Source of the DNA: Owenia fusiformis
Lineage: Eukaryota > Annelida > Polychaeta > Sabellida > Oweniidae
NCBI GenBank assembly: GCA_903813345.2
Contig: CAIIXF020000010.1
Coordinates: 17,745,181 to 17,809,180 of the forward strand
DNA: 64,000 nucleotides
Reading direction: 5' to 3'
Below the pieces are notes generated by a model. The model was not told the origin of the DNA. It saw only the letters and a list, made by a program, of their open reading frames with translations, and did not search any database. The position numbers were made by a program, and so were the translations under genes. Shown piece by piece: positions 21,761-35,029 of this stretch. Positions within the stretch are counted from its first letter, which is position 1, and each line of letters opens with the position of its first letter.

Positions 21761-22968
21761 TTTTATATATCCATGCATGCATCCAGGGCCCTGTGAAGAA
21801 CAGACAAGATTTATGAAAATATATATAGCCTGCAATTAACCCCATCAACGAAAAGTGTTCACATTACTTAATATAATATACCCATGGGCTTTCAACTAGA
21901 CTAATTGAAAGCCCATGATTATACCATATCATTTGTTTTGATCAAATATACCTAAACACTCTATTTTTGTCAGATAAGTTATCAAATTCAGTTGACTAGT
22001 TATTAACTTTTTGAATCCTGAAATTAAATAATATTCCATTCTTGCAAGGCAACTACTATTTAATTATTTCCAATATATAGTCGAAAGAATATGACATTTG
22101 GCTGGTCAGTTGTAAACGAGAAAATGTGTTGAGGAAAAAATCAGAGATACATGTACTTAGAATTAAGTTAATTTCTATTTCCAGTCACCAGCAAAACAAT
22201 GTCATCTCAATGTTTTGAAGTAAAACACAAAACGGGGATGTTTCTGTCGTAAAGTGCCGTCTAGGTTAAGTTCTCGTAAATTGAAGAAATGGAAATGTCT
22301 AAATTGGCTCGTTAAAAGTATATTACGAATTGGTTCTGGTATGTCTAAAAACATCCTTGCTAGACTAATGTCATTTTATGGGAACAGGTGTTAGTATACT
22401 CATCCCCTAACACCACTTGATAGAGCACTATACTATTAATGATCGCGTCTCCCGTACCCAATTACAATTATTTGGTGAAAAACATCGAAGCTGTGAAGAT
22501 CTACTGAAAAACAGCAAATGTAATTGATTCTTCAATGAGATCCAATTGTAGTGTGATAAAAAAGAAATTTAAATCTTGGTTGTCTAAATTGGATGTGTAT
22601 TAGATCTATAGGAGTATGGTATTCAGCGATTAGCTCATTAAGTGCTACAGATGAGTAACTGCACTCATCACACTGGCTTTTGAGGACATTTGAACATTCA
22701 CACGCGTCCAAAGAAATAATGAAATTATCAAAGATATTTATGTCAAAGATCTGCTAGGCCTGTTATTTACGAGTTTTATGACGTTGTAAGAATTACATCC
22801 TAGTTTGGATGGAAATAATTTTGCGAGTGTACACAACTTGACAAACGATTTAGTCAATTTAGTACAATGCTCCAGCTTCCGGGTCTAACTTTGCGCCTAA
22901 AGCGCCCTTGGTATCCGAATTGTTTGTTAATCAGGACTTTGAGTCAATCATTGCCACATCTCAATTAC
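21761..22968. other. Intergenic, no gene seen
   Basis: At 21891-21932 there is a near-perfect palindrome with outer words CATGGGCTTTCAA and TTGAAAGCCCATG. Single arms of the same sequence occur near 4459, 8110 and 15350. The rest is unstructured AT-rich DNA with no supportable coding region. Confidence 0.5.
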
Positions 22969-23396
22969 TCAGATGCGATTAGGTAGTTACCAGTTTCGCC
23001 AACAGGTGGCTGATTCGGGGGAAATAACTTAATGGCAGGGTATTACAAAATTCCCCTAAACTTGAATATTCATCAGTTTTAGTGGTTCACTTTTCATATT
23101 ACTCTTATGTATCTGATAGTTATACAAATCAAAATATGTCCAGTAAAAGAAAATATTATCTGCCCAACACAAGAAAAGATATTTCACTTTTTGTGCTTTT
23201 ACAACATGGGGTCTATGGGGAATCTCCCTAGAAGTCACGTTTTCAAAAAAAAAATATGTTTCTAAAGTTGATAAACTCTTTTCCAAACCACATTTCTAGA
23301 TGTAATTTTACATGTAGATTCCAAATATGGTATCAGTTTGACTGAAGTTTGAAATTTTAATGATGTAAATCAAGATTATTTTTACTCGCATCTAGT
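22969..23396. mobile_element. MITE-like repeat, copy 3 (AGATGCGA / TCGCATCT ends)
   Basis: This is the longest complete copy of the family also found at 11795 and 13989. The left end is CTCAGATGCGATTAGG and the right end TTTACTCGCATCTAG. Copies 1 and 3 share almost the whole interior, including ATTATCTGCCCAACACAAG and CATGGGGTCTATGGGG. It has no open frame of note. Confidence 0.7.
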
Positions 23397-26008
23397 CTAT
23401 TGAAATTATACGTATGTATTCGGTTACACGTCACAACACAGGGTCTCGATCAACATCTAGGATTACCCATCTCTCCGAGGATGAGATAACGCAAGACATT
23501 GTGCTAAACTAGCCCTTTTTGAACCGTCATAAGTACAAATCAAAACTGATTTTTTATGTGATAAAGAACAATTCTACTATGTAAAGCAATTCTACAAATA
23601 GAGAGATTCAAAATATTTGTATTTTCCAAACCAATTATAGAGTTTTTCTTAATCCAAGAGTACAGTACAGTATACTCTATTCATTACACTTAGTCTAATA
23701 ATATATTAAGCCTCATCTTTTGACATTTTCTTTCTAATGAGTATCGATTTTGCTCTAATGGCCCACTTGTCTCTATTAAAAGCTAAGTATTGCACCTGCT
23801 TCATCAAACGTATGCTATCTCAGGCACCTTGAAACACTTATTCTAACTAGCAAGTAAATAGATACGATGCTCCTTTTGTTGAAGTCCCTCCATCGCTAGG
23901 AATATATCGCAATCAATTGTTTTGAAAAAAATATTCATTACAATTTGTAGGAATATAGGCGGCCCCTGGATTTTTATACTTGACATATTTATCAACAATA
24001 AAGAGGTGAATTTCACACTTTGAATCATTGTTTTAATCAAATCAACGCGGTATCAATTTCCTCACTTTTGATTTCAAAGTACAACGTGATTTCCCAAGGG
24101 GTTGAGTTGTTCAGAATATGAACCCGACCGTCTAGGGTATGAGTTGTCCAAAATGAGTAGTCCAGTCAATGAGATATCGTTACCAGATGATGGGTTTTCT
24201 AGAAGATGAATTGTTCAGGATGTAAAATGATGTGTTGTCCAGGTATATGGGTTGTTTAGTTGTTCAGACGATAAATTGTGCGGTATGAGAGTTGCAAAGT
24301 TTCTCTCGACCTATTTTATTAATAATTCTCCCTTGGTATTATGTTTTATGTAATTGACTAATTAAATAAAAGATTTCATCAAGGCTATGTTTTGAACGAT
24401 GTGTGAATGATTATGTAAATTCCAGTTTATATTTGATGAATCAGTTTAACATTACTATGTATGATGTCAGGGCATGGTCAATGCTATATTCATCATATCA
24501 TCATCAATTGCATGTATTTTTATGGTCCACGACGTACAAGCTTGGCTCGGCACAACATGAATAAAACCAGAATCGTCAATTAGGCGCTGTCTAATGCTAG
24601 CTGGTTGGTCTACAAATATACTCTCAGATAAGATTGTTTATGTGTTTTTCAGACAAATTTTGGTTGACCACTTCCCTGCTAAACCCTTTCTTGTTTGTCT
24701 TGAGACACTTGTAACATTTTTGAAATTCTCAAAAGCCCGCTCGTAAGCATCATACATCTACCCCCGGGTACCTACCCTAACATATTTCTCTAATATATTG
24801 TAGGGAATCGTTGGTACCCTTAGGCTTCACTTATGTATGGCTCTAATTTTTGGAACAGTTGCAGTGACATTCGTAGCTTGAGATTGGACTTGACATTCAA
24901 CTTTGTCGCTACTATGAGCAAGGAATGCATTTTATACACTGTATGATTTAACAGTATTATCTGCATATGGTTTTATATTCAGATTTTACATGTTCCCAAT
25001 ACATTTTGGAGGTTTCGCAATAACGATTGTGCATACTTAGCTAAAAATGTGATAAGATAATGACATTTAATTGGCGACGTCGTATAAGATAACGAGGGGA
25101 CAAAGATAATTGTTTTTTGTGACGTTAGCTATTTAATATGTAGCATTCTGTCTTGGGATGAAATAAGCCTATGCAACTGAATCAGCGTTAGTTTCACATA
25201 AAAACGGTATATCCATCAATTCATTTGTTGTTTACTGCATCCATTCGTTCAGAAACACTAGTAATGAATATCTTTGCATTTACTTTCTCCAGCCTTCTAG
25301 AGACAATTGTTGTGTAAGTGTACAATTTTCTGCTTTTCGTATTTTCCCGATATTAGTCATTGATGGCTTGGCATATTAATCGCGAGTTGCAGCTGGTACT
25401 TAACACGACTAACAACAGTGCTCGCATATGTTAAAGTAATCTATCATACACTAGTTAAATTGGTATCATAGTAAAAAGATTTAAAATAACTAATGTAATT
25501 ACATTGTAATTTGCTTGCAAAATCTGGTTTAATTGAAAGGAACGGTTAAACCAATATTACTTTACATTGACAGGTTAGGGTTGGAGTGACCTAACTTGGA
25601 ATCTAATGGCTTAATACAGGATAAGATAGATACTCTAAGAGTAATAGACAACAGGGGATCACATTCAGTAAACAAACACATCAAGTATTGTCTGTGTTAC
25701 TGTTTGCGGCGTGATGTGACATTGAATTTCGGATTAAGTATGAGCATGATCGGTAAATTAAAGATCCTTGCAATAGATACCTACACTTTGCCAAATTGAA
25801 AACGTTTTGAGGAATAAGACACAACATATATGCAGCCCGTGACAGCCGATGTTAGATTTGTACATGACAAAACATAAAAAGAAAAAATTGGTGCGCTAAT
25901 TATATAAAACACAAGGGATGGTCGATTTTGGAACATCTGGGAGCTGACTGTGCTGTATATTTTTCAATTTAATTCAATTTATTCTATTCCAAAATACAAT
26001 ATTTCATA
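23397..26008. other. Intergenic, no gene seen
   Basis: AT-rich sequence without supportable exons. A weak degenerate repeat (words like GAGTTGTCCA and TTGTTCAGA) runs over about 24085-24300. Short open frames lack protein-like composition. Confidence 0.4.
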
Positions 26009-26568
26009 TACGAGGGGTGATCAATAAGTAATGGACGCTTTTTTACACAGATACTTTCTATAAACCAATCCCTTTGATTTTCCTACCACTGATACATCGT
26101 TCAATTATCTATCAATTCTGAAGATTTGAAGACAAAATATGTAATACATGTTGATATATCCTTATTCCCGTGAAGGAGGTACGGGTACCCCGGGACCGAC
26201 ATTTACGTCACATATTCAGTTTTTAGCCAGTTTGGTATATATTTCAGTTAGATTTGAACTTTTTATATGCAACAAGTGTTGTGTTGTTGTTTAAAGTATT
26301 GGTTTGTCACATCATAATAGACCAAATGAGGTAAAGTTTTGGCATAATGTCAAAAGTGTTCTTGAATACAATTATACCAATGAGTGCAAATATACTTACA
26401 ATGTAGTTTGAACATTATTTGGAACAGAGGCAAAATCAGGGGGTACAGCAGAGCTTATAGGAAATATAAGTCAGTTTAGTAAAAAACAAACAACAACAAA
26501 AAAAACACAAAAACAGCATAACTGTATGTGATTGAAATGTTACCATATGGGTCAGATATACTGAGCAA

Positions 26569-28782
26569 TCATATTGAGAGCAGTTTTGTTCTTCGAAGAA
26601 ACCAAAAGAGCATACACGAGAGAAAGCATGGTGAGGGCAATGGGTGATAAAGAGACAGCAAAATATCAATTGAGTATGTTTCCAAAAATAGTTTTTTTAG
26701 TTCTCTTTTAAATGAATAGAGGCTTTTTATTTGTTTAAGTCTTTCTGGTAATTTGTTCCAAAGCTGGGGTACTGAAATGGATATAGATGATTTACCATAA
26801 TTTGTGCGAAATTTAGGTTGATCATAGGTCATTCTATTTCTGGTGTTATAAGGATTTCTTTCATGAACTGTTGTAAAGAGACGAGGGTATATACTCCTAT
26901 AGTTATCTAAGTCATTTTTCCATTTGAACATAAATATACATTTCGCTTGCTTATTAATGTCAAAAATAGTAATAAGTTTTAACATTTCAAAAAGTGGAGA
27001 AGAATGTGCTCTATAGTCACTATTTGTTGCAAGACGTACAAACCTTTTCTGGGACAAGAGAAGTGGATTTATTGATGTAGGATTTGCATCCCCCCAAACA
27101 AGATTACCATATATTAGATATGAATAGATCAAGGAGTAGTAAATACTTGTAAACCCTTGAATGTTTAAGATATGCTTAATCTTGTACAAAATACCTATGG
27201 TCCTTGAAATTTTCATATTAACTGAAGATATGTGATCTTTCCATGTCAAATGTTGGTCAATTATAATGCCTAAAAAACTGATCGTTGAAACTTGTTCGAG
27301 TTTATTGTCATTGAGATATATTTTGAAGTTACTTGGATCATAAAGCTTCTGTCTTGACGTAAAAATGATGTATTTGGTTTTAGAAATGTTTATAGAAAGT
27401 CTATTAGTCACCAGCCATTCTTCAATATGTTTTAGCTCGGTGTTCAATATATCATTGAGTTCATTTAGATTTTTGCCATTTATCAATATATTAGTGTCAT
27501 CTGCAAAAAGAACAAAAAATAACCTTGGAGATGATAAGTATATGTCATTAATATAAACAATGAAGAAAAGGGGACCTAGTATGGAGCCTTGAGGGATTCC
27601 ACAGTTAATGGTATTTGGCTCAGAAATAACATCTTTGTATGAAGTTCTTTGAATTCTATTTTTGAAATAACTTTTTACCAAATCAAGTGATACGCCACGT
27701 ATACCATAAAAATATAATTTTTGAAAAAGAATTTCATGGTCGATAGTGTCAAATGCCTTGGAAAAATCTAAAAATAGGCCAATTGAGTATTCTCCGAGAT
27801 CAATAGATTTTCTTGTTTTTTCAACAAAATTTAGAACAGCCATAAAAGTTGACTTCTTTTCACTAAATCCAAATTGATTAGAATATAAAATTTCCATTTT
27901 GTCAATAAAAGTAGAAAATCTCCTATGCATTAATTTTTCAAGTAGTTTAGAGAATACAGGAAGGACAGAAATGGGGCGATAATTTGTAAATAATTTGTCA
28001 TTATCTTTTTTATAAATTGGAATGACTTTGGCGGCTTTTAAATGATCTGGAAATATACCATTGCTAAACGATAGATTAAATATATGCAAAAGGGGCTGTA
28101 AGAGTGTGTTACCACACTCCTTTATGACAAACGGCTTAAAGTCATCAAGACCAGCAGCTGAATTTTTCAGATTATTTATTTCAGTTTGGATTTCATCATG
28201 AGATATTGGATTTAGAAATAGAGTAGATTCTGTTTGACCTAAGTTCTGCATGAATTCAAGTGGGTTCTTTTTTGATTTGGGGATTTTTGAAGCAAGATTC
28301 TCACCTACAGTTGAAAAAAAGTTGTTAAATTGATTTGCAATTTGCTGTTTGTCTGTAATTTCAATGTTATTGTGAAGAAAAGATTCAGAAATATTGGTTG
28401 ATTTATTTTTCCTTTGAAGTAATTCATTTAAAATTTGCCAGTTAGCTTTAATATTACCTTGGTTTTTTTTAAATCTATTGTTGTAGTACATTTTCTGAGA
28501 GTTTTTAATTATTCTCTTTAAGGTTTTTGCATAAGTTTTGTAATTGATTTTATTTGGTTGGGAAGGATTTCTAAGGACCTTTTTATATAATTTGCTTTTG
28601 TTCCTGATGGAAGTAAGAATGGCAGAAGTGACCCACGGTTTATTATTATTATTATAGATCCTTTTTATAGTAGTTTTAAGAGGAAAGCATCTATCATAGT
28701 GTTTAGTTAAAATATCTTCAAATATATTATATGACGCATTAGAATCATTATTACTTATAACCTCATGCATTCCAATTTTCAC
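26569..28782 (-). pseudogene. LINE ORF2 fragment: reverse transcriptase
   Basis: A 737-codon open frame. Residues 1-130 are the linker after the endonuclease. The reverse transcriptase lies at about 252-510, with YRPISVLPVFSKLLEK, the motif A block FLDFSKAFDTIDH, motif B GIPQGSILGPLFF and the catalytic FADD (about 426-429). A C-terminal region with SYLIYGNLVWG and RLATNSDYRAHSSPLFE, typical of CR1/Jockey-type elements, follows. It belongs to the same coding unit as the endonuclease frames upstream (28763-30018) but is separated from them by a frameshift near 28770. The assignment to the CR1/Jockey group is by motif style and no finer clade is claimed. The RT frame itself is intact, so decay is recent or limited. 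Confidence 0.9.
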
Positions 28783-30018
28783 TTGAAAGTAATTCTTTAA
28801 ATAGTTGAATATTTGGGTCAGTATATTTTCGCTGTTTGACTTTGATGTTTTTTATTCTATTAACATGTTTTTTACAAGAGGCATAAACAGGAAAATGGTC
28901 TGAAATATCGTTAAAAATTATACCACATGAGTCTGCCTTAGAGTCATTTGTAAATATGTTATCAATAAGAGTGGCAGAAGTTGATGTGACTCTTGTTGCT
29001 TTGTAGATCAGGGGAACTAGGTTAAATGAAGTCATTATATTATAAAAATTCTGTGTAGGAATATGCTGAGCTACTTTAAATAAGTCAATATCAAGTCACC
29101 AGTGACATAGCAAATTTTATTCTCCAATGAAAGTTGAGATAGATAAGTGTTGAGATCATTATTGAAATCTTCAACATCAACATTAGGCGGCTTATATAAA
29201 CAAGTGAATAATACATTTTTGCTATTTTCCATAACAATCTCAATAGTAATCTCAATCTCAATCACATCACAGTCATTATTGTTAAATTTGAGATCAGGTC
29301 TTTCAATAATAGTCATGGAATTATGAACATAAATGCCTACCCCACCTCCTCTCGTGTTGCGTGATTTAAAGTGACCATTGTAATTCAAGAATTTGGAAAA
29401 ATATGATTCCTGGTCCTTATTGAGCCATGTTTCTGAAAGTGCTATTACTGAAATGGTCTTGTCAATAGCAGAAATCATGTTTGTTAATTTCCATTGGTTT
29501 GCTGATAAACTGCGTATATTGCTATGTATAAGAGACATGTCTAATAAATTCTTGGCATTCATTGAGTTATTCAGTTCAGTCAGGGTAAGATAATCACATT
29601 TTGACATATAATCATAAGAAATATCATCATAACCTGGTGTATCCTCATCATCGCCTCTAATCTCAATTGGATTGAAAAGTTTGTTTTCAAATGTAATTAT
29701 TATATTACCATTAGGAACCAACTCGATAAAATCATTATTGTCTCTGACACTATAAAAGGGTAACTCAGTCCAAGGATGTGACAAAGAAACTGTATCATCC
29801 TCTATCAAATGTAAAGTTATGTGAATACACAGACAAGTCCCCACTGACTTGTTCAGAAAACAATATCCCTGGACCTCAAAATTGAGCCCTTGGCCAATGC
29901 ACCATATTGTCCAGATCTGCTCACATGTGACTTGTTTATTTCTATATGACTTCTTTCTATAGAGAATGGACGCAGGTTTATTGACATTGATGAAATAAAA
30001 CAACCTGTGTAACTGCAT
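28763..30018 (-). pseudogene. LINE ORF2 fragment: apurinic endonuclease, frameshifted
   Basis: Two minus-strand frames carry the APE-type endonuclease. The frame at 29071-30018 holds LIHSNIRSLSANQ, IALSETWLN, RGGGVGIYVHNS and LYKPPNVD, up to the GD of the conserved GDFN-like motif. There a one-base loss near 29095 ends it. The continuation at 28763-29035 (and just upstream of its first ATG) carries TLIDNIFTN and SDHFPVY, the catalytic SDH block. It ends at a second frameshift near 28770 that leads into the RT frame. The N-terminal ~130 residues of the longer frame (CEQIWTIWCIGQG and neighbours) are not recognised. No separate ORF1 was seen. Two frameshifts make this copy unable to encode a full ORF2. 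Confidence 0.85.
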
Positions 30019-30490
30019 CTTGCTACCATGTCAGAGAATGGATTCAGCCTTGTCTCACAATCTTGAGTTAAAAGGATGAGGAATTGTGTACTTGTAGCAC
30101 TTGATGGAACCTATTTAGAGGGCTCTGTGGAATGAATGTGGCATGAATACCACATAGTGATGATAAAATATTCAAAATCAACGATGGCATAACAAAATGG
30201 GGTAATTCATGACCATAATGGTTTGTTTTGTTTAGCCTGTATTCAACTGTATTGCATGTTAAACAAGCTGAAATAGCTTCAGAATATGTGACGTAAATGT
30301 CGGTCCCGGGGTACCTGTACCTCCGTCAGGGAAATAAATATATATCAACATGTATCATATATTTTGTCTTCAAATCTTAAGAGTTGATAGATAATCGAAT
30401 GGTGTATCACTGGTAAGAAAATCGAAGGGATTGGTCTATAAAAAGCATCTGTGTAAAAAAGCGTCCATTACTTATTGATCACCCCTCGTA

Positions 30491-33440
30491 TAACATATAA
30501 TTGACATTTGGTGCAATTCCAGCCACACATTCTAAATGATGTCACACACAATATTAGTCATTGATGGCTCGCTGTCCTATTGTTCATTTGCTTGGGAATT
30601 CTCCAGGGTGGGGATGATTAACTATATAATCCTGATCACATTTCCGTTACATCGTTTTCATTTTCATACGTCCCTCCTGCATCAAGCTTAACACAACAGC
30701 GTGACATAACACAAATGCAGATAATTCCGGATTTAGCCGCAGAAACAGGAAAGTTGGTATCATATATATGATTATGACACCATCACTCAAGACGTATTCT
30801 CTTCATTCTGTGTAAGGTTGACATTGTATCATTTACATTCAGCCCTATCTGACGCGATAAGATTGAGAAGGAAGGGTTATTTTGAACAAGATAATAGAAA
30901 AGCGTTAGTATTAGTTCCCGAGTATTTGTCGTCAGATATCAAGATGACCGCCAAAATATAACAAGCGATCATACACAGGGCGTCTTTTTGACTAGCAATA
31001 TCTCAGCTTCCTTTCACTCAAATCATGAAATTTTGTAATACTTAAATGAAAAAATGAACAATATACAGAAGCTAATTGGTATTAAGGATTTTTAATTTCT
31101 GTTGTTTTCTTGACAATTACCATTGTTCTCTAACTGTGTGCTCATTATATTCTTGGTTAAAACAATTAAATGAGGAATCCTTAATTTTACAAGATTCTGT
31201 TAATTACCCCCTTGGTAATAGCACGTTTTGTCTTATCTATATTAAGATTTCTCATCCGATCGATTCCATGAATCTTTCAAACTATTTATTCTGTTGTGCC
31301 GAAAAAGTGATTTGTATTTATTAACAGTGGCTTAGTTCTCCTGGGTAAATTAACAAACAACATATCCCAGACGTTTCTGTTGTAAGATGAACTTAACAAA
31401 GATTAGCCGAAAGTAAGAAAAAGTAGAGAATGATCATCCTGGGTACTAATCCGACAGATAAAAACATCGATTTTGTGTTCTGTCTGTCTGCTGATTTATT
31501 AAGCTTTTTAAGAAGAAGTATATCTTGGAAGCAACTGGTGTTTAATGCTTGATATATGAGAGAGGTTATGCTACACGTTTTTAAGAGGACTTTTGCGTGA
31601 ATGTGTATCCATATGATGCAACAATTACTTGCCATATTAAATGCAGTTCAGTTTCAATCTAATGTTTTGCTGGTCGCTTACTTTTATTTGAAATGATCAT
31701 CAGAAATATTTCTGTAATTTGTATTATTAGCCACCCATTCCCCACCTCCACCCTTCAGATGATTATCCAACTTGCTTATTGATATTTTTATGATTGTTTT
31801 ATATTTAAATAAATAGATTGCATCAACACGAATTGTTATGTTCTGTCCAATAACCAACTGAGCATGCGCAGATCAAGGGACGTCATCATACGGAAGGTAA
31901 TAATACGCGATTACGTACAAGAAAATATGCGCATTTTAAAATGTTGATATTTTTTATCAGAACATAAACGCTATCACACTTTGTCCGATTCAAGCGTTGT
32001 GAATCATATAATTCCAATAAGATCTTTTTCATTTCAATATTTCAACCAACTCTGCTGCTTTAAATACTGATGTAGCTATTGAATTACTATCTGGTGCCTC
32101 TAATGTCCAATAATGCCATTCGAGTAATTGGATTGTGGTGCCACCTGTCCACTATATTTTGTTTTGTGGCTCATATCATAGATCATTCCTGGAATTCGCA
32201 AGGCAGGGAAATTAAGTTAATTGACTGTATTTGAGAACTGGCCTTAGAAAAAGTCAGTATTGACATTATTATTGGCATCGTTTGATGACGAATCTGTTTT
32301 CCGGTATTGCTAAAAAGTTGTATTGGGTTACTTTTCACCAATGGCTGTTTTACTTTGTGGCATCATCCATCTCACTGTTATGTAATTTTAATTCATTTAA
32401 AGTGGCAGTAGATCATGCACTTTCTGGGCAATTACGCCGTGATTAAGTTGTAAATTTATTTATGATTTTTATGAAATAAAGAGTACTTATGTTTAAAAAA
32501 ACTCACCGGGGATCTACTTGTTATTGCAAGTAAGTTTTGCATGGTCATACGCACGGGGCAAGAATGACCCATGTTTAGCAAAAATTTGGCCCCTCGAATG
32601 AGGCAAAATCAATCACGGTAGCGTGACAAGTTGGTCACGTGATGATTCATTGTCCAACATTAATCAAAGCACATTGAACTTCGGCTTGAGTATTTCAAAA
32701 CGGGAAAATGAGCTGGGGCAGGGCGGCCCTCTTTGCCCCACGACCCTTACCCCACTCTCCGTAGTAAACAGGCAGAACTTATAAAACAAGGACTGTCCTA
32801 TAAATGGCTAAGCAGCGAATGAAATAAATATCTTGTGGGGTCACTGTGTTACGATTGCCATTCAGTTAAGTTTCCAATACTGAATTTGAATCAGTTTATA
32901 ACATGCTAATGATTTCCCTCCAGTAAAAACAACAGTTTACAGACTATGAAGATTGATTACTTTTAGATATTGCTGTTTCATGTCCAACTTGACAAAATCC
33001 TGTTTTAGCATTTTCTATAGACATTGAAGTAGGATCGATTAAGTTGGATTCATCAAAAGGATGTTGTATGGCTTTCTTAAAATACTTTATAGCTCGCTGC
33101 AGAATGTGAAATTAAATAAAAATGCTATGAATAAAACATTTATTATAGTTCATTAATGTCATCAATGAAACCAATTTTAGGAGACTATAGTCATGAAATA
33201 ATACTTTGATTGCAATTGCATAACTTCTTCGATATAAAAATGGAGTTCCCAGGGTAGACTTTGAGGATGACACACACATCAACATACACAACAACATCTC
33301 AATCATCTAGAACACTTTTCAACGCCTCTGTAAGTAAAATCCCCCCGTAAGTGGAACACTTCAAAGTCCCATGCCCTATTGATAAACGAATCTCTGTAAG
33401 TTGAACACCTCCCAATTGGTGGTCTACTTATACATATTTA
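30491..33440. other. Intergenic, no gene seen; one promoter-like cluster
   Basis: No exon can be supported. The notable point is the motif cluster at 31847-31896, listed separately. Otherwise this is AT-rich single-copy-looking DNA with short frames only. Confidence 0.4.
31847..31896. promoter_or_regulatory. Promoter-like motif cluster without an assigned gene
   Basis: Within 50 bases there are CCAAT (31847), the NRF1-like GCATGCGCA (31862-31870), the CRE-like GACGTCAT (31879-31886) and the ETS-like CGGAAG (31891-31896). The combination resembles the region upstream of the CaMKIV start. No start codon with a convincing exon was found on either side. It could be a promoter of a non-coding RNA or distal first exon, an enhancer, or chance. 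Confidence 0.25.
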
Positions 33441-33712
33441 ACTGTATTTTAAAACTCTGTCCAGCATTCCAAGTGAGGCAATTTTGACTGTATTTTAAAA
33501 CCCTGTCAAGGATTCCAGGCAATTTTGACTGTATTTTTCAAAAACCTATTCAGCATTCCAGTTAAGGCAATTTTGACTGTATTTTAAAACCCTGTCAAGG
33601 ATTCCAGGCAATTTTGACTGTATTTCAAAACCCTATTCAGCATTCCAGTTGAGGCAATTTTGAATATATTTCAAAACCCTATTCAGCATTCCAGTTGAGA
33701 CAATTTTGACTC
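33441..33712. repeat. Tandem repeat, alternating ~42-50 bp units
   Basis: About six head-to-tail units share the words GCAATTTTGACTGTATTT, AAAACCCT and CAGCATTCCAGT. Two unit types alternate (with CTGTCAAGGATTCCAG or CTATTCAGCATTCCAG), which suggests a higher-order dimer. Confidence 0.85.
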
Positions 33713-35029
33713 ATTACCATTCGGTAAAAGAACGACGTTATTTTCCGACCATGGTCGTCTATATGAGTTGCTGTGTCTTCTCGAAGAGCATTACTGCTTA
33801 TTTGACTTATGAGGCCAATCAACTGGAATTATGGCCACTAACGTTCGCTTCATCAAACCTCCTTGATATCAACATATGTTCTGGAAATGATCTCCATCAG
33901 AAATGATCGTTTTGAGGTTATACATGGCATTCAAATGACAGAGATAAGAGAGACAGGGCTTATACATGCTTTGACCCGTATTATTTAGCATTAATTCATT
34001 GTATGCATGGATCTTGAAATAACTAGGTCTGATTTATCGGAAGGTTCGAAACTTAACACCTGATTAAATAATAGACCTTCAAATCTTCATGACCTTGTCA
34101 GAGCCAGATTGATCGACTAGGAAAAATCAAAAAATGAATTCCATAAACGCAATAAACGTGTGTGTCAAAAGATAAAAAAAATCAAAAAATGAATTTAACT
34201 TTTTGAACAACCCTCGTTTATATATTTATTATTTCGAGTGATATAATTCTAATCGACGAGTTGATATCAAGTCACAACATGAATAGGGAAACTGACGAAT
34301 GTACGCATTCGATATCTACGAGTTGTTCAAAGGATTCCCCTCTAAACAACATGCTGGTAGGGGCCTGTTATAGCATATTTATCCAATGATTACAATCGAA
34401 AATTGTTATGCTAAAGCTTACATTCAAAGGGGGGGGTGTATAGGGATATTGTATATCGTATAAGAGGGTGAAAATTTATTGTATATTGTATAAGAGGGGG
34501 CAAATTTTATCGTATATGGTATAAAAATATGGTATATGGTATAAGAGAAAATATATGGTATATTGTATCTCAAGGCACCAGAAGGTTCATTATGTATTTA
34601 AATAAGAATTTGGGCCCTCGGAAGGCTAATTATGAAGAAATTGTGCCCTGAAAATCTCCATTGTGCTGACTTTTTACTGTCATCGTGTTGGAAAACATGG
34701 AAGAGTAGTCTCTCTAATTGGTTCCACATTCCATGTCGATCAATAAGTTTTGAGAAAATCACTCTCAAAGGTTTTGCCATTTTCATTCAAATTTTCACAG
34801 GAGGTGTTAAATACAGTGTCGAATAAGAATGCCAAATGTCATTGACTCTTCTCAACTTTGATGAAAAAATGGTCACTATAGCTACTTGTGTTTCGGGGTA
34901 TTTGGGATAAATCATTAAAATGTTTGAGTATAAAGGGTTCATACAGCGTATGTTTTAATTCAAGCATCATAAGATATTCTTATATTGCAAAAGGTGTTTA
35001 TTTGGTCTTAAAACTAATCAAAGAATTGA

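Larger units (their letters stand above)
26009..30490. mobile_element. Mariner-like terminal inverted repeats (~211 bp) enclosing a LINE
   Basis: The arms 26009-26219 and 30280-30490 are reverse complements at roughly 90% identity. The outermost ~40 bases, beginning CGAGGGGTGATCAATAAGTA, are identical. TA dinucleotides flank both termini, as for Tc1/mariner insertion. The ends resemble mariner termini (CGAGGG...AAGTAATG style), as does the separate element at 50586. No mariner transposase is visible. Almost the whole interior is a minus-strand APE-RT retrotransposon, listed separately. The simplest reading is a LINE inserted in a non-autonomous mariner element. Confidence 0.8.

Noticed and set aside
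26436-26669. 77-codon minus-strand frame at the end of the LINE
   Set aside because: It overlaps the RT frame end in another phase and has no retrotransposon motif.
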